Source: Rhizophagus irregularis
Taxonomy: Eukaryota; Glomeromycota; Glomeromycetes; Glomerales; Glomeraceae
Direction of reading: 5' to 3'
DNA: 64,000 nt
Assembly (NCBI RefSeq): GCF_026210795.1
Contig: NC_089437.1
Span: 5,022,001-5,086,000 of the forward strand
The notes under the pieces are model-generated. The model saw nothing but the letters and a program-made list of their open reading frames with translations, was not told the origin of the DNA and ran no database searches. The position numbers were made by a program, and so were the translations under genes. Below, piece after piece: positions 12,101-23,943 of this stretch. Position 1 is the first letter of the stretch. Every line of letters begins with the position of its first letter.

Positions 12101-14230
12101 ATTATCTCTTCTAGCCTCTTATATGTAGATGATGTCCCTTCATAGCATCGATATAAATATGTCCACAAAAGTCTAATCACACAACTCATGGCCACTTGTC
12201 GCAAAGATTTGTCCTATGAAATATTAAAAATATCCATTAAAATTTGATGCATTAGCATTTATACTTAATATTTATGTATAAATAAATAACCTTAAATCTT
12301 GCATAACAACTACTTAAACATTCGTTTAAACGGGCAAGAAAATAATCTCTCTGACTGACGCATAATAACGTAGTAAATAGTGGATAAGCAACCTAATTAA
12401 AAAAAACAAAAAAAAAATATCGAATGTATAAATTTAAATTTATATCAATATTAAATACGCTCTTATTTACTCACTCGCAAATGTCGTGGTTTGACAGTCA
12501 TTTTCCATGCTTTAGGGTATATCATCTCTACGGCTTTAACCCAGGCCGGGACATTTACTTCTGATTCTGCAATCTAAGAAAATAATAGTAGTTTATTAAC
12601 AATGTACGAAATTAACATCACGTCTAATAACAAATTCCGCCTTACCCCAGCAATTGGCATTAATAATCTAACAAATAGGTCGGCATATGCATGCTTTATT
12701 CTTACTCCATGTGCTGATTTTAAAAATCCAGCCAAACTCTGCAAAAATTCTGCTGTTTCTTCTAACTCCTCGCTTGGATATATCTATTCAAATATTAAGA
12801 ATTTTTTTTTTTTAAAAAAAAAAGAGTAAAAAAAAAAATATTAAGAAAAAAAATCTACCCTCAATTGCAAATAGTGCATTCCCTTAATCAACAGTTCAAT
12901 TTTTGTTTCATGTTCTTTTATTGCATGTGGAGGTAATTTCATATAACTTTCCAACTTTGCTATAAATCTATCAGATACAGACACGAAACGTATCTTTGAT
13001 AATCCACCTATAAGTTCTGCAAATAATTCGTAAACAGCATATGTATGTCTCGAACGTTGTATCTCCTCTCTAATAATGAATATAAATAAGGATTGATAAA
13101 TAAAATCACAATTAATTAATCAAAATTATATATACTAAAACTTACGGTTTAGTTTCTAAGATAAGCTTAAATACAAGATCCTCCATTTGTTTACCTACGT
13201 CATCTCGAAGAGTCTCTGGTTGTATTTGTTTTACTATTTCGATAAGAGTGCGAGACACTATATATAATGTGGCTTGCTATCATTATTAAAAGGAAGTTGG
13301 TCAAAAAAACATATTTTTTTTGTCAAGAACGTAAATTCTTATTAATCAAGCTGTACCCTTTTTCGTTCAAGAAGAATATTTTCAATCTCTTTATTTCGAC
13401 TTATTAATGCAGTATCACTCCTAACATGTTAAAAATTAATTGACTAAGTATACCTTAATTTCAACAAACAAATTAATTGATCGAATCACTTACAAGTTGC
13501 GCTTATGCGATGGCGCATCCGGAATATCTTGCTTTGAATCTTGTCTTTCTCTTCTCCAATATAAAACAGCATCAATTACTGGTTTCGGCTTATGTCTCGC
13601 GATATAACCCAAAGAATTTAATAACTTATCAAAAGATTGATCAACACCGGATCCTAAATGGACAGCGAAATCTGGCTCGTGGTCCTGAATAAAAATCATG
13701 ATAAAAGAATATTAGCTTTAGCAAAATTGAAAATGTTTAACGAAATTTATTATTCAAATTCATACCACGCTCTGATTCATTATAATAGATAACTTCTTTT
13801 CAGCAACTTTGGCAAATTGCCTGAACAAAATATTCAAGGCATATTCAGCTGGTGTTTTCGGTTCCAGCGGCAACGACGTACGGTTATCTGCAGCCATATT
13901 ATCAACAGTTGGGCGTGAGGACATAACTATAGTTGTAGTATGATTAGAGGTACCATGATCCAGGCTTGCGGCGACATTAGCAGTACCATTATAATAATAC
14001 CCCGGACCGTTACTGTTGTTAATTGGTGAAGAATGAGATAAACCAGGAACCAATTCACTTTCCGAAGCTGACGGAGATAATCGATCTGTCGCTGGTGTAT
14101 TATTTAAATTGCCAGCGCTTTCTTCCGGTGAAAGGACAACCGGGTAACTAAGTCCTGTCGAAGTTTCTGTAGCACTTGTATCATTTGCCACTAACGATTG
14201 AGACGAATTTAACAATGGATGTACACCCAT
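6146..14230 (-). CDS. TAO3: Cell morphogenesis protein, TAO3/Mor2/Furry family
   Basis: Eleven exons on the minus strand: 13766-14230, 13494-13684, 13357-13420, 13146-13276, 12859-13069, 12646-12783, 12475-12573, 12291-12392, 9595-12213, 9412-9545 and 6146-9323. All introns are GT..AG and the frame closes (7332 nt, 2443 residues), close to yeast Tao3 (about 2.4k). Landmarks: FDKLLNSLGYIARHKPKPVI near residue 170-190, AYPLFTTLLCVSQRDYFLAR near 435-455, and VNVPAWVKAVEMIYPKAWKM near 400-420, all typical of the MOR2-PAG1 N-terminal region. A helical-repeat body follows, with a Ser/Asp/Asn-rich tail. Family role: a large scaffold of the RAM/MOR network that acts with NDR kinase and Mob to set polarised growth and septation. 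The start follows a poly-T leader; the N-terminal 155 residues are Ser/Thr/Asn-rich and probably disordered. No break seen: an intact single-copy-type host gene. Confidence 0.93.
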
Positions 14231-14427
14231 TTTTTTAATATTTATTATTAATGTTTAATATCTGTACAAGACGGGTTTGTTAGTTCTTCCGTTAAAGTTG
14301 TTCACTGGAAGCCGAAAAAACAGCTTTTACCAGCCAAAGAATATTGCTTTAAAAAACGAAGTATAGTTTTTGTTTACGATTTTTTGTGTTCGCAATAAAT
14401 TTTAGCTACTGCGCGGTAGGCATTTCT

Positions 14428-14500
14428 AGATCACGTGAATTTCACATTTACAACCAATCAGAAAACAGACATTTCGACGCGTAGCAGTTATTTGACGCGT
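14428..14500 (-). promoter_or_regulatory. TAO3 upstream region: E-box, CCAAT box and two MluI boxes
   Basis: Within 200-270 bp upstream of the TAO3 start codon lie CACGTG (14432-14437), CCAAT (14454-14458) and two copies of GACGCGT (14476-14482 and 14494-14500) 18 bp apart. In yeasts ACGCGT is the MBF cell-cycle box. Two CpG-dense sites in such AT-rich DNA are unlikely to be chance, but control by MBF here is inference. Confidence 0.45.
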
Positions 14501-17132
14501 GTTCTTTTTTAGCCTTATTCAATTTGACTTTTAAGTTTACTTAAATTAATAATATTAAGCAATACAAAAATATCTAGTTGAATTGCACTGCCATTCATCT
14601 TTATTGATTGCTTGGTATTAGTTTTAATTAAACATAACTAATTAATTTTAACTAAAAAGGAAAATATGAAAAAGGGAAGTGTGACTTTATTACTTTTTTT
14701 CCTTTCTTGTTCTTTTCTTACTCTTTCCATTCTTTATATCTAATTTCTTTGATTAGAAATTCTTTTTTTTGATATACATTAAGTGATTTATGAGTCTAAA
14801 ATAATTGAAAATTAATATTACAAAATATATTAAATATACTGAATTTAAATGCTAATTTTAGTCAAATTGCTGTTGAAGTTTAATTTTGAATATTTTCTGA
14901 ATGGCATCGAATGGCAGTTGCTTCACGGCTGATTTTATACTGCAAATCATCCTAAATTCAGAAAACTGAATTTAGCCAAAATGGATGAAATAATTTATTT
15001 CAGAAATTTAGTATAATAAAAGAGTGTGAAGATGAGAATCATGTAAGCAAAACAAATTAGTTATAGATATTTTTTGTAAATGTGAGAGAGCAAAAAAAAA
15101 ATTACTTGATGCTGAGATTTGCATTAAATGGACATTATATATTTCACTTACCTACTTCTGAATCAGAAGACTCCTAATTTTTTAATGTACAATTGCATGT
15201 GATTTTTATTTAATAAAAAGCATTAAGTATATATATGTTATTTCATAAAGTTAATTCTACACTAATTTTTTTCTAACTTAGTGATGAATATACTGGAGTT
15301 TTCTTGAATATAAGCTTTTACTGATTTGACTGAAAAGTTATGGTATCTCTTGATAGATGATATGCAAACACATTAGCTTTTTGTAAAACTTTACTATTCC
15401 TCAGCATTCTTGAAAAATTTTCTAAATATATCAATATTGATCTTTTTAGATTTTAACAAAGCATTAATTACACATTTTCCTGCTTTATGATGTATTTGAT
15501 TTTGAAGAAGTTTTGCTAATTCAAATTTTATCTTAACTTTAGCTAAAATTTGACCTTTGATATTTATAGAAAAATAAGAATCAAGCATTTAGCTTTAAAC
15601 AGAATTGCATAAATTTGATTGATGAAATGAAGAAGCTAATTTCTACCTTTAAAGGGTTTTTTGGCCAAAAAATCATCTGCTATGTTCTTTGCGTTTATCA
15701 ACAAATTCATATATCTTTTTTGCATCTATTTTATTGATTTTACACTTTTCAGTTAAAATATTTCATTGATTCTTCCACTAGTTGAAATAAGGCAAATCGG
15801 ACATGTGATAAATCAGCTGAAAATCAAACTAAATTCAGCTAAAATTCAGAAAATTTACACAATTCGGCATTTCTGATTTATAACAATCAGAAAATTTACA
15901 AAATTCAGCATTTTCAATTTAAAACAATTAGACAATTTACACAATTTAGCATTTCTGATTTATGGCAAAAAAATTTAACATTTAATTTAAAATTAGCATA
16001 TGATAAAATCATTAAACAACATAAATTACGAACTTTAATTAAAGTTAATTCTTATCCTTCCAAACCTAATAAATCCAGATAAATCATAATAAATCATAAT
16101 AAATTTGACATTTAATTTAAAATTAGTATATGATAAAATTGTTAAAGTTAATTCTTATCCTCCCAAACTTAATCAAATACCAATAAATCCAGATAAATTA
16201 TAATAAATCCAGTTTTAATAATAAATTGATAAATAAGAATCTATTAGTAAATATAGTATTTTCTATTTATTTGATTTACGGCTAAATACTCTCTTGCATT
16301 TCTTTGTGTCTGAAATTCAGTAATTTACTGGAATAAATTGACTAAGAATATGATGAACCCGAATAATACAATCACGTAACTCTTGATAAAATTTGGCATA
16401 CCATAGCTCAATATTACAAATATTAATGTCATTATCACTACTGAAATAATATCAAATATTTCTAAAGCCTGCATAGACATAAGCCAAAAAATGCTTGGCA
16501 AAACCATTCGAAGGTCAACTGTATGAGTAAAATAATATTGAAGCTTGATCGAAGTAAATGTCGAACATCTAAAATCGATTATATAAATTTTGCTGTAACA
16601 AATGAACTTTTCATATGTAAGGTTGCTTGCCGAAATCAAGTAGTTTAGGCAATAGTCAAAACTTTTTTAAAGCCGAAAGTTTAGGCAATTAAAAGTAAAT
16701 TTGCCAAAATTATATAATGCCAAAACTTTTACCGAAAGGCCAAAATTTGGCCAAAATTATTGGCCAACACTAATACTATAATTCTGGCCGGAATAATGAT
16801 CAATATAAAAATTTCCTTTTTTGGAAGTTTGTGTAACTATTGTGTGATAGATTTCTCCAATTTTACTGGAAAATAAAATTTCCTTTTTTTGAATTTTGTG
16901 TAATGTCACATGATATAATATAACATTTAATTGTAATTTCGGCCAAATTTTGATTTTGACTAAAATTAAAGCTGAGTTTCAACCTTAGTTTTGGTACTGA
17001 ATTTGATTGGCACCAAATAATCATAGTTAATTTGGTGGAGATTCACTTTGATTGAGCCAAACAACAAACTAAGAACCAACATATTTTTACGTTTAAACTG
17101 CATATCCTATAGTAGATTACAAATTGCAGTAT
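14501..17132. other. Intergenic repeat-derived DNA without a recognisable gene
   Basis: AT-rich sequence with several degraded repeats. A 41-bp tandem repeat (about three copies, CAGAAAATTTACACAATTCG-type) spans 15847-15968. An imperfect direct duplication pairs 15969-16075 with 16106-16200 (both with ATTTAATTTAAAATTAG and GTTAATTCTTATCC). Scattered GGCCAAAATT/TTGGCC words and an ATTTCCTTTTTTGGAA segment at 16816-16835 recur at 24098-24113. Short ORFs on the minus strand (15394-15588, 16325-16639) look accidental. Confidence 0.5.
15847..15968 (+). repeat. 41-bp tandem repeat, about 3 copies
   Basis: Copies start at 15847, 15888 and 15929 and share the frame CAGAAAATTTACA, AATTCAGCATTT and GATTTATAACAAT with a few substitutions. 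No coding potential. Confidence 0.75.
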
Positions 17133-17748
17133 ATATGGGGTGAGTGCTGGGAAAAGGGACCAAATTGACATTTCAGTGAAAATTTATTTTTTATTACAAA
17201 TGGATAAAGATTTATCTAAGAAACATTTTTTACTTAATATCGAAGGGTCATTAGCATAATAAAATGTTGTTGCACGGCTACATTTCGTAACACTTACTAT
17301 ATCTGCTTAAGTATTGTTTTTAAATAAGGAGATGCAAATGTCAATTAATTTTGCAGATCACTTCCAAAACAGTACTACAACATTTATGAGTGCTGAGAAA
17401 AGGGACCAAATTTTACAACCAATTAAAAGTTTTTGTGCACTGACTCAGTGTACGATTTTTTTTTTTATTAATAAGGAATTCGCGCCGCAATACAACCTTT
17501 ACACGTCAAGACCGGACTCGATATACGTTAAATAAAGTATCTATCTAAAATACATGATAAAACAATAAACACAGCAAAAAAATAAAGAGCACGCTATATG
17601 AAATATTAACGTATTCACGTCTATATCGCACGATACTATTTGACGTAAAGTAAGCCCAACTAAACTAACGAACGCGCCTGCATAAAGCCAATGCCGTTTC
17701 GCTCCCCTCCCAGTGCGCTTAACGCCACCGATGTCTTTTACTAATTCC

Positions 17749-17756
17749 TATAAATA
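17749..17756 (+). promoter_or_regulatory. Candidate TATA box of the transposon gene
   Basis: TATAAATA lies about 180 bp before the first donor-like site of the array (CAAG/GTATAT at 17931/17932), in a stretch clearly less AT-rich than its surroundings (17690-17930). This places a plausible leader exon at about 17780-17931. Confidence 0.4.
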
Positions 17757-17931
17757 ATTTTAAACATCACTAAAACTCCCTCCCAATAAAGACCTCTGAC
17801 AAGCCCAAATAGTAGAGTTTTTCCATAACTACTTTATTGGGATTTTTAATTATAAATGCTCCTTCGATAATTGCTCCTTAGTAGATAATTGAAACCAACT
17901 GGAAACTAAACTAAGCGGTCAACGGGTCAAG

Positions 17932-18810
17932 GTATATTCATTTGCTTGTTTCCCATTTCGTTTTATTTATTCTAATGCTTCTTTTCTTTTATTTTAGGTT
18001 CTTCGGCTCTCCCGGGTTTGCGATCAGGTATTTTCCTTTTTTTTCGTTTGTTTATTTCTTTGTTGTTCCATTTCGTTTTAATAATGCTTTCTTTTCTTTC
18101 TTTTTAGGTTCTTCGGCTCTCTCGAGTTTGTGATCAAGGTATTTTCCTTTTTTTTTCATTTGTTTGTTTCTTCGTTGCTCCATTTCGTTTTAATAATGCT
18201 TTCTTTTCTTTCTTTTTAGGTTCTTCGGCTCTCTCGGATTTGTGATCAAAGTATTTTCTTTTTTTCATTTGTTTGTTTCTTCGTTGCTCTATTTTGTTTT
18301 ACTTTGTTCCTAAACTAATGCTTTAACTTTTTTTTCTTTTTAGGTTCTTCGGCTCTTTTCGGTTCTGCAGTCAAGGTATTTTCATTTTTTTCGTTTGTTT
18401 GTTTCTTCGTTTCTCCATTTCATTTTAATTTTGTTTCTAATGCTTTCTTTTCTTTTTTAGGTTCTTCGGCTCTCTCGGGTTTGCGATCAAAGTATTTTCT
18501 TTTTTTTTATTTGTTTGTTTCTTCGTTGCTCTATTTTGTTTACTTTTGTTCCTAAACTAATGCTTTCTTTTTTTTCTTTTTAGGTTCTTCGGCTCTTTTC
18601 GATTCTGCAGTCAAAGTATTTATTTCATTTTTTTGTTTCTTCGTTCCTCCATTTCGGTTTAATTTTGTTTCTAATGCTTTCTTTTCTTTCTTTTTAGGTT
18701 CTTCGGCTCTTTTGATTCTGCAGTCAAGGTATTTTCATTTTTTTTTCGTTTATTTGTTCCATTTTATTTATTTTGTCTCTGCTTTATATTTTAGGTTCTT
18801 CATATCTAAT
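17932..18810 (+). repeat. Tandem array of 30-32-nt exon-like units, + strand
   Basis: Eight units with a period of about 90-120 bp. Each has TTTCTTTCTTTTTAG, then a block such as GTTCTTCGGCTCTCTCGG ending GATCAAG or GTCAAG, then GTATTTTC. Blocks: 17998-18027, 18108-18138, 18220-18250, 18344-18375, 18461-18491, 18584-18615, 18698-18728 and an incomplete one from 18795. A preceding donor-like end is at 17931. Every unit thus shows an acceptor-like and a donor-like site, and most carry CTAATG or AATAATG about 20-25 bp before the AG, a possible branch site. Confidence 0.8.
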
Positions 18811-19294
18811 TATTTTTCATTTCATTTCATTTACAGTTCGTTTTATTTTGCCAACATTGGTTTTTGTTATTATTATTCATAATTCGGTTTATTATCATTA
18901 TTAGCCTTATTATCATCGGTGTAGTGTATTATTTTAACAAAAATGATAATTTTTTTGGTATTTTGCACTACGGGAAATTTGTAATGTGAATTTTCAACGA
19001 AAATAATGAAATTTCTGTATTAGTCTAAAATCTTTTTTTGGTATTATGTTGCAAATTTTGGGAAATTTATTTGTTATATATCGTTATCTATCGTTATCAT
19101 CGTTATCTTATCATTTTCATAAGACTATATATGGCTAATGGCGTTGACATCTCATCAATTTAAGTGTTGTATTATGTTACCAATCCTGTATATTTAATGT
19201 TTTTATACAATAAATCTTTTTTTTTGGAGGTATTTTATTTAAATAAATAGAATTTGCATTAATTTTTTTTTCATTCTTCTTATCCTTCTTACTA

Positions 19295-21621
19295 ATGGAG
19301 TCCACTCACGAAATATTTTATCCTACAATTATAGAAGCCCATTCAATAAATTCATTATCTAAAGAATTTGAACAACTTAAAGCATTATATCAAAATGATG
19401 GTGAATTAGAAATTAATGACAAACCGGAATCCACTCCAATTCCTGATGAAAGTGATGCATATTCCGTAGATGAATTATCAGAAGATGAAGGAAATGAAAT
19501 TTTAACTTCAGCTCAAAAAGAAAAATTTCAAAAATTATATGATATAATGGATGTTGATGATGATGATGAACAAAAAGAGCAAAGTAAAATGGAAAAGCTT
19601 TTAAATGAACAAGGATGAAAAGGCATTTAAGCTTATTCTTCATTCTGACTGTTGTAATAAAAAATGTTATACAACCAAAATCAATCATGATAATGCTCTT
19701 CTTTCTTTTCAAACAATAAAATCACTTCCAAAATCTGAGTTAAATATGTTTTTATTAGGATTACTCCACGCTATGAAACGTTCAGATCAAACCCATCATA
19801 GTAAAACTGAAAAAAAATATTTAACTATTAAATATATTTTTGATGAAATTGAAATTTGTGAAACAGCTTTTCTTCGTATTTATTCACTAAGTATAAAAAA
19901 ATGGAAGATGATTCGAAGTCATTATCAAATAAATGGGTTTAAACCTATATTACATGGAAATAAAAGAAGAAAAAGTAGTCATGCTTTAACATTTGAAACA
20001 ATTTTACATATACATACTTTTATTATTAATTATGCCAATATTCATGGATTACCTTCTCCAGGTATAATTTATTGATTTTTAATCAAATAACTTATTTTAC
20101 TTAATAAATATATTAATAAGTTATTTAATTTTATAGGACGTAGTTTTCGTGATGATACAATGGCTATAATTTTTCTTCCAGTTAGTGATAGTTATATAGG
20201 ATTATATCGACTGTATGAATCAAGTTTAGAAATTGATTCTGAACATTATATAAGTCGTTGGACCTTTTTAAGAGTTTGGAAAAAATATATTCCAGAAATT
20301 AAATTTTTATCTCCTAGAAGTGATTTGTGTTTTCATTGTAAAAATATGAGGTTCAATACACAATTTTGGAATCAAGATGAAAAGGATGATAAAGTAAAAG
20401 AATGGCATGAACATATTACATGGGCTAATCAAGAAAGAGATTATTATAGGTTAGTAACTTATTAATAATAAATTCTTTACAATTTTGTATATTAATTTAT
20501 ATTTTATATTTATTTAAGAAACTGTATAAAAATTCTAAAGATCAATTAACAAAAATTGATAAAGAATTAATAATACGTCCTGGAGTTTCAAATTCTTTAG
20601 AATTTGAAAATCATATTTCATGGGATTTTGCTGAAGGTGTTCACCTTCCCTACTCCTCACAACAAGAGGTAAAAGTTTAAATATTAAATAATTAAAAACT
20701 TAGCATTTTTATTATATATTAATATTATTAATATTTTTAGGGATCAATTTACTTTAAATCACCATGGAAAGTTTCTATTTTTGGAATTTGTGAAGAAGCC
20801 TTTCCCCAACAGGTATAGTTTAATTATATAAACTAAAAAAAAATATATAAAATTAAATTAATTAATAATAAAATTAATAATATATTTTATAGAAAAATTA
20901 TTTAATACAAGAAAATGAAAATGTGGGAAAAGGTGCAGATGCTGTAATTTCTTTGGTCCATCATTATTTTAAAACCCATGGTCTTGGAGAAAAATACCTA
21001 ATCGTTTATGCTGATAATTGTTCAGGTCAAAACAAAAATAATGCCATGATTCAATATTTAACATGGAGAGTAATGAATGGTTTACATGATCGGATTAAAT
21101 ACTGCTTTATGGTAGCTGGTCATACAAAGTTTTCTCCAGATGGATTTTTTGGATTAATTAAATTAAAAATGCGAGTTTCAGAAGTTCAAGATCTTTCTGA
21201 TATGGTAGAAGTAGTTCATAATTCTACTACTGGAGGATTTAATACAGCACAAACAATTTATGGTTTAGGTGGAAATCAAAAAGTTCTTTTTTATAAATGA
21301 ACTGAATTTTTAAATAAAGAATTTACTAAAATACCACAAATCCTTCAGCAGCATCATTTTGAAATTTCAAATGAAAAAAATGGAATAGTAAATGTTCAAA
21401 CAAAAGTTGATGGAGAAAAAATAGAAATTTCAATTCTTAAAAAAAATATAACCCCTTTAATTAGTTTTCCAAATATATTGTTACCAAAGAAATTATCTGC
21501 AGAATGACAATGGTACTTATATGAGCAAATCCGTGAACATGTTACTCATCCAGATAAAAAAGATCAATATTGTTCAAAACCACTTATACCAAAACCTAGT
21601 AAAGACAAATCTGAAAATTAG
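19295..21621 (+). pseudogene. Decayed DDE-like transposase gene (DUF7869-type domain)
   Basis: An acidic N-terminus (19295-19618) is followed by a basic, cysteine-containing domain (19619-20060) with DCCNKKCYTTK. Introns at about 20062-20136, 20450-20518, 20669-20740 and 20813-20891 have GT..AG ends. The core (20892-21300) has YADNCSGQNKNNAMIQYLTW and VAGHTKFSPDGFFG, strongly recalling the DUF7869-type domain found in transposon-derived eukaryotic proteins; the first Asp is probably catalytic. Breaks: one extra G at 19613-19614 shifts the frame, a further one-base shift lies near the exon start at 20519, and in-frame TGA codons are at 21298 and 21505. It is otherwise nearly complete, so the decay looks recent. 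Role: transposition of the surrounding 17137-23664 element. Confidence 0.75.
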
Positions 21622-21657
21622 ATAGATATTTAAGACTGTTGCTAATTTGCATTCAGG

Positions 21658-21683
21658 GTGAAATCACCTAAGGGTGATTTCAC
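21658..21683 (+). terminator. Perfect 11-bp stem hairpin after the transposon gene
   Basis: GTGAAATCACC and its exact complement GGTGATTTCAC are separated by TAAG, 37 bp after the last stop codon of the transposon gene. It could be an RNA 3'-end or processing hairpin or a simple palindrome scar; function is inference. Confidence 0.35.
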
Positions 21684-21779
21684 TCATGATTAATTTATTA
21701 AATAAAATTCAATATTTCTCACTTCGTAATTTGCATATAAATCCCCTGTAAATTTTTTAAATTTTTTGATAGGAATTAT

Positions 21780-22330
21780 AAAAAAAATGAGTCGCAACGA
21801 TAAATAAAAGAGAATAAGTGAATGAAAAAGGAAAAAAGAATGAGGGTGAATGAAAAAAATAGGGAGAGTGAAAGGGAATGAAAGAAACGAAGGGGGAGCT
21901 AAGGAGGAACGAAATGGAGCAAAGGGAGTGAAAGAAACGAAAGGAACGAAAAAGAACAAGTGGGAATGAAAAAAAAAATGAAAAGAATGAAGGGGGACGA
22001 AATGTAGTAAAGGGGGAATAAAAAAATGAAAGGAACAAGGGTAGTGTAAAGAAATGAAAAAGATGAAGTGGGAATGGAAAAAAAAAATGAAAATAACGAA
22101 AGGTAGTGTAAAGGAACGAAAAAGATGAAGTGGGAATGGAATAAAAATGGAAGGAACGAAGAGTAGTGTAAAGGAATGAAAAAGACGAAATGGGAACGAA
22201 AAAAAAGAAAGGAACGGAAAAAACAAAGTGGAAACAAAAAAAATACGAAAGTAACAGGTGACCAAGTGAAAACCAAACCCATAAAATAAAAGAAGAAATA
22301 AAGTTAGTAGGGAACGGAAATTACATGTAA
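21780..22330 (+). repeat. Purine-rich minisatellite (GAAAGGAACGAAAAA type)
   Basis: About 500 bp almost without pyrimidines on the + strand, built from degenerate 10-20-bp units such as GGAACGAAAAAGATGAAGTG. Long minus-strand ORFs here (Phe/Ser/Leu-rich) are by-products of the polypyrimidine strand. Such mirror purine tracts can form triplex DNA. A comparable tract occurs in the second element at 30395-30590. Confidence 0.75.
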
Positions 22331-22679
22331 TAAATAAACGAAAACAAAAAAAATAAAAAACATACCTTAGTAGTTGCAGAGAAGAACCGAAAGACCTAAA
22401 AAGAACGAAATACAAAATGTAAGAAACGAAATATAAGAATGAAATAAAAAAATAAGAAGAAACGGCCATGTAGTGCTGGACATACCCTAATTGCAAAACC
22501 GAAAGAGCCAAAGGACCTAAAAAAACGAAATAAAGTTAGTAGGAAACAAAATGCAAGAAGCAAAATGAAAAAAAAGACATACGATAAATTTTGTGGCCGA
22601 AAGTCGAAATGAGATTATATTAGTAGGAAAACAACATATAATCGATTTTTGATTAATATCTCATTGCAACCATCGTGTG

Positions 22680-23425
22680 TACTTGATAATACCCATCAGA
22701 GCCGAAGAACCTAAAAAGAAAAAAAAAGAAAGCATTAGAAACAAAATGGAGCAACGAAGAAACAAACAAACGAAAAATAATAAAAATACCTTCGACCGCA
22801 GAACTGAGAGAGAAGAACCTAAAAAGAAAGAAAATAAAGCATTAGAGACATAATTAAAACGAAATAGAGAAACAAACGAAAAAATGAAAATACCTTGACT
22901 GAACCAAAAAAGAGTCGAAGAACCTTAAAAGAAAAAAAAAGAAAGCATTAGAAATAAAATTAAAACGAAATAGAGAAATGAAGAACGAAAAAAAATGAAA
23001 ATACCTTAACTGCAGAACCGAAAAGAGCCGAAGAACCCTAAAACGAAAAAAAGAAAGCATTAGTTTAGGAACAAAAGTAAACAAATAGAGCAACAAAGAA
23101 ACAAACAAATAAAAAAAAGAAAATACTTTGATCGCAAACCCGAGAAATCAAGAACCTAAAAAGAAAGAAAAGAAAGCATTATTAGAAACAAAATTAAAAC
23201 GAAAGGGAGAAACGAAGAAATAAAACAACCGAAAAAAAAATGAAAATACCTTGACCAATGACCACAGAACCGAAAAGAGCCGGAGAACCTGAAAAGAAAA
23301 AAAAGAAAGCATTAGAAACGAAATGGAGCAACAAAGAAACAAATAAACGAAAAATAATGAAAATACCTTGACCGCAGAACCAAGAAAGCCGAAGAACCTA
23401 AAAAGAAAGAAAAGAAAGCATTAGA
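22680..23425 (-). repeat. Tandem array of exon-like units, - strand
   Basis: About seven units, the inverted counterpart of the left array. On the minus strand each reads TTTCTTTTTAG, GTTCTTCGGCT..., GTCAAG, GTATTTTC. The clearest block is 23367-23397 (31 nt). Others lie near 23245-23290, 23122-23157, 23000-23036, 22887-22925, 22783-22819 and 22682-22709; some have lost the AG or GT. Thus both ends of the element read inward through the same units. Confidence 0.75.
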
Positions 23426-23943
23426 ATATATTTTTTTTATTCAGATTTTAAAATAAAGATGCGGTTACCAGTATTTATTCTAAAACTGTGTATAAATAAA
23501 TAACTCATCAAATGATCAGATATAAAAACTGGATTTCGTCTTGTAATAAACTGGTTTTTGTCTTGTGATCCGAATATTTGGAATTTACGTCAGAAATCAC
23601 AAAATCGCATTTATCTCAAAATGTATAAAATGTCGATTTGGTCCCTTTTCCCAGCACTCACCCCATATTACTCTGGTACTATGGATAACACTATCATATG
23701 GTTAAAACCAATCAAGATTCAACATTAAACCAAGATTAGAATCAGCCACTTCAGATCAAAAAAATTTTGATGAATTTTTATTGCTTGTTTCTTTAAATTT
23801 TTTCAGACCTGACCATCATAAATAGGGATGTCAAAAGTTCAGTTATAACCTAAACCGATCATAACAGGACCCCAAACAATACTAATACAACTCACATTTG
23901 AGGATATAATTTATTCTCTGGAAGGAATGGTCATCCTAAGAAG

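Larger units (their letters stand above)
17137..23664 (+). mobile_element. 6.5-kb DNA transposon with TIRs and inverted mini-exon arrays
   Basis: Terminal inverted repeats of about 37 bp begin GGGGTGAGTGCTGGGAAAAG; the left (17137) and right (ending 23664) copies differ at one base. ATAT flanks both sides (17133-17136, 23665-23668), so the target duplication may be 4 bp or a shorter AT/TA. A degraded copy of the terminal motif recurs at 17388-17413. Inside, left to right: TATA-type promoter, array of exon-like units on + (17998-18800), decayed gene (19295-21621), purine minisatellite, and an array of the same units on - (22680-23400). The layout resembles CACTA elements with subterminal repeats, but the ends are not CACTA. 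Confidence 0.85.

Noticed and set aside
16325-16639. Minus-strand ORF with hydrophobic stretches
   Set aside because: AT-rich sequence makes Ile/Phe/Leu runs easily; no partner exons or family resemblance, and it lies in repeat debris.
17314-17535. Plus-strand ORF of 73 codons near the transposon end
   Set aside because: It overlaps a degraded copy of the terminal repeat and precedes the likely promoter; not convincing as a gene.
21690-22511. Long minus-strand ORF rich in Phe, Ser and Leu
   Set aside because: It is the polypyrimidine strand of a purine minisatellite; overlapping long ORFs in other frames have the same composition, so it is not a gene.
17137-23664. CACTA (En/Spm) transposon
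   Set aside because: Inverted subterminal repeats fit, but the ends are GGGGTGAG, not CACTA, and the flank is ATAT rather than a 3-bp duplication.
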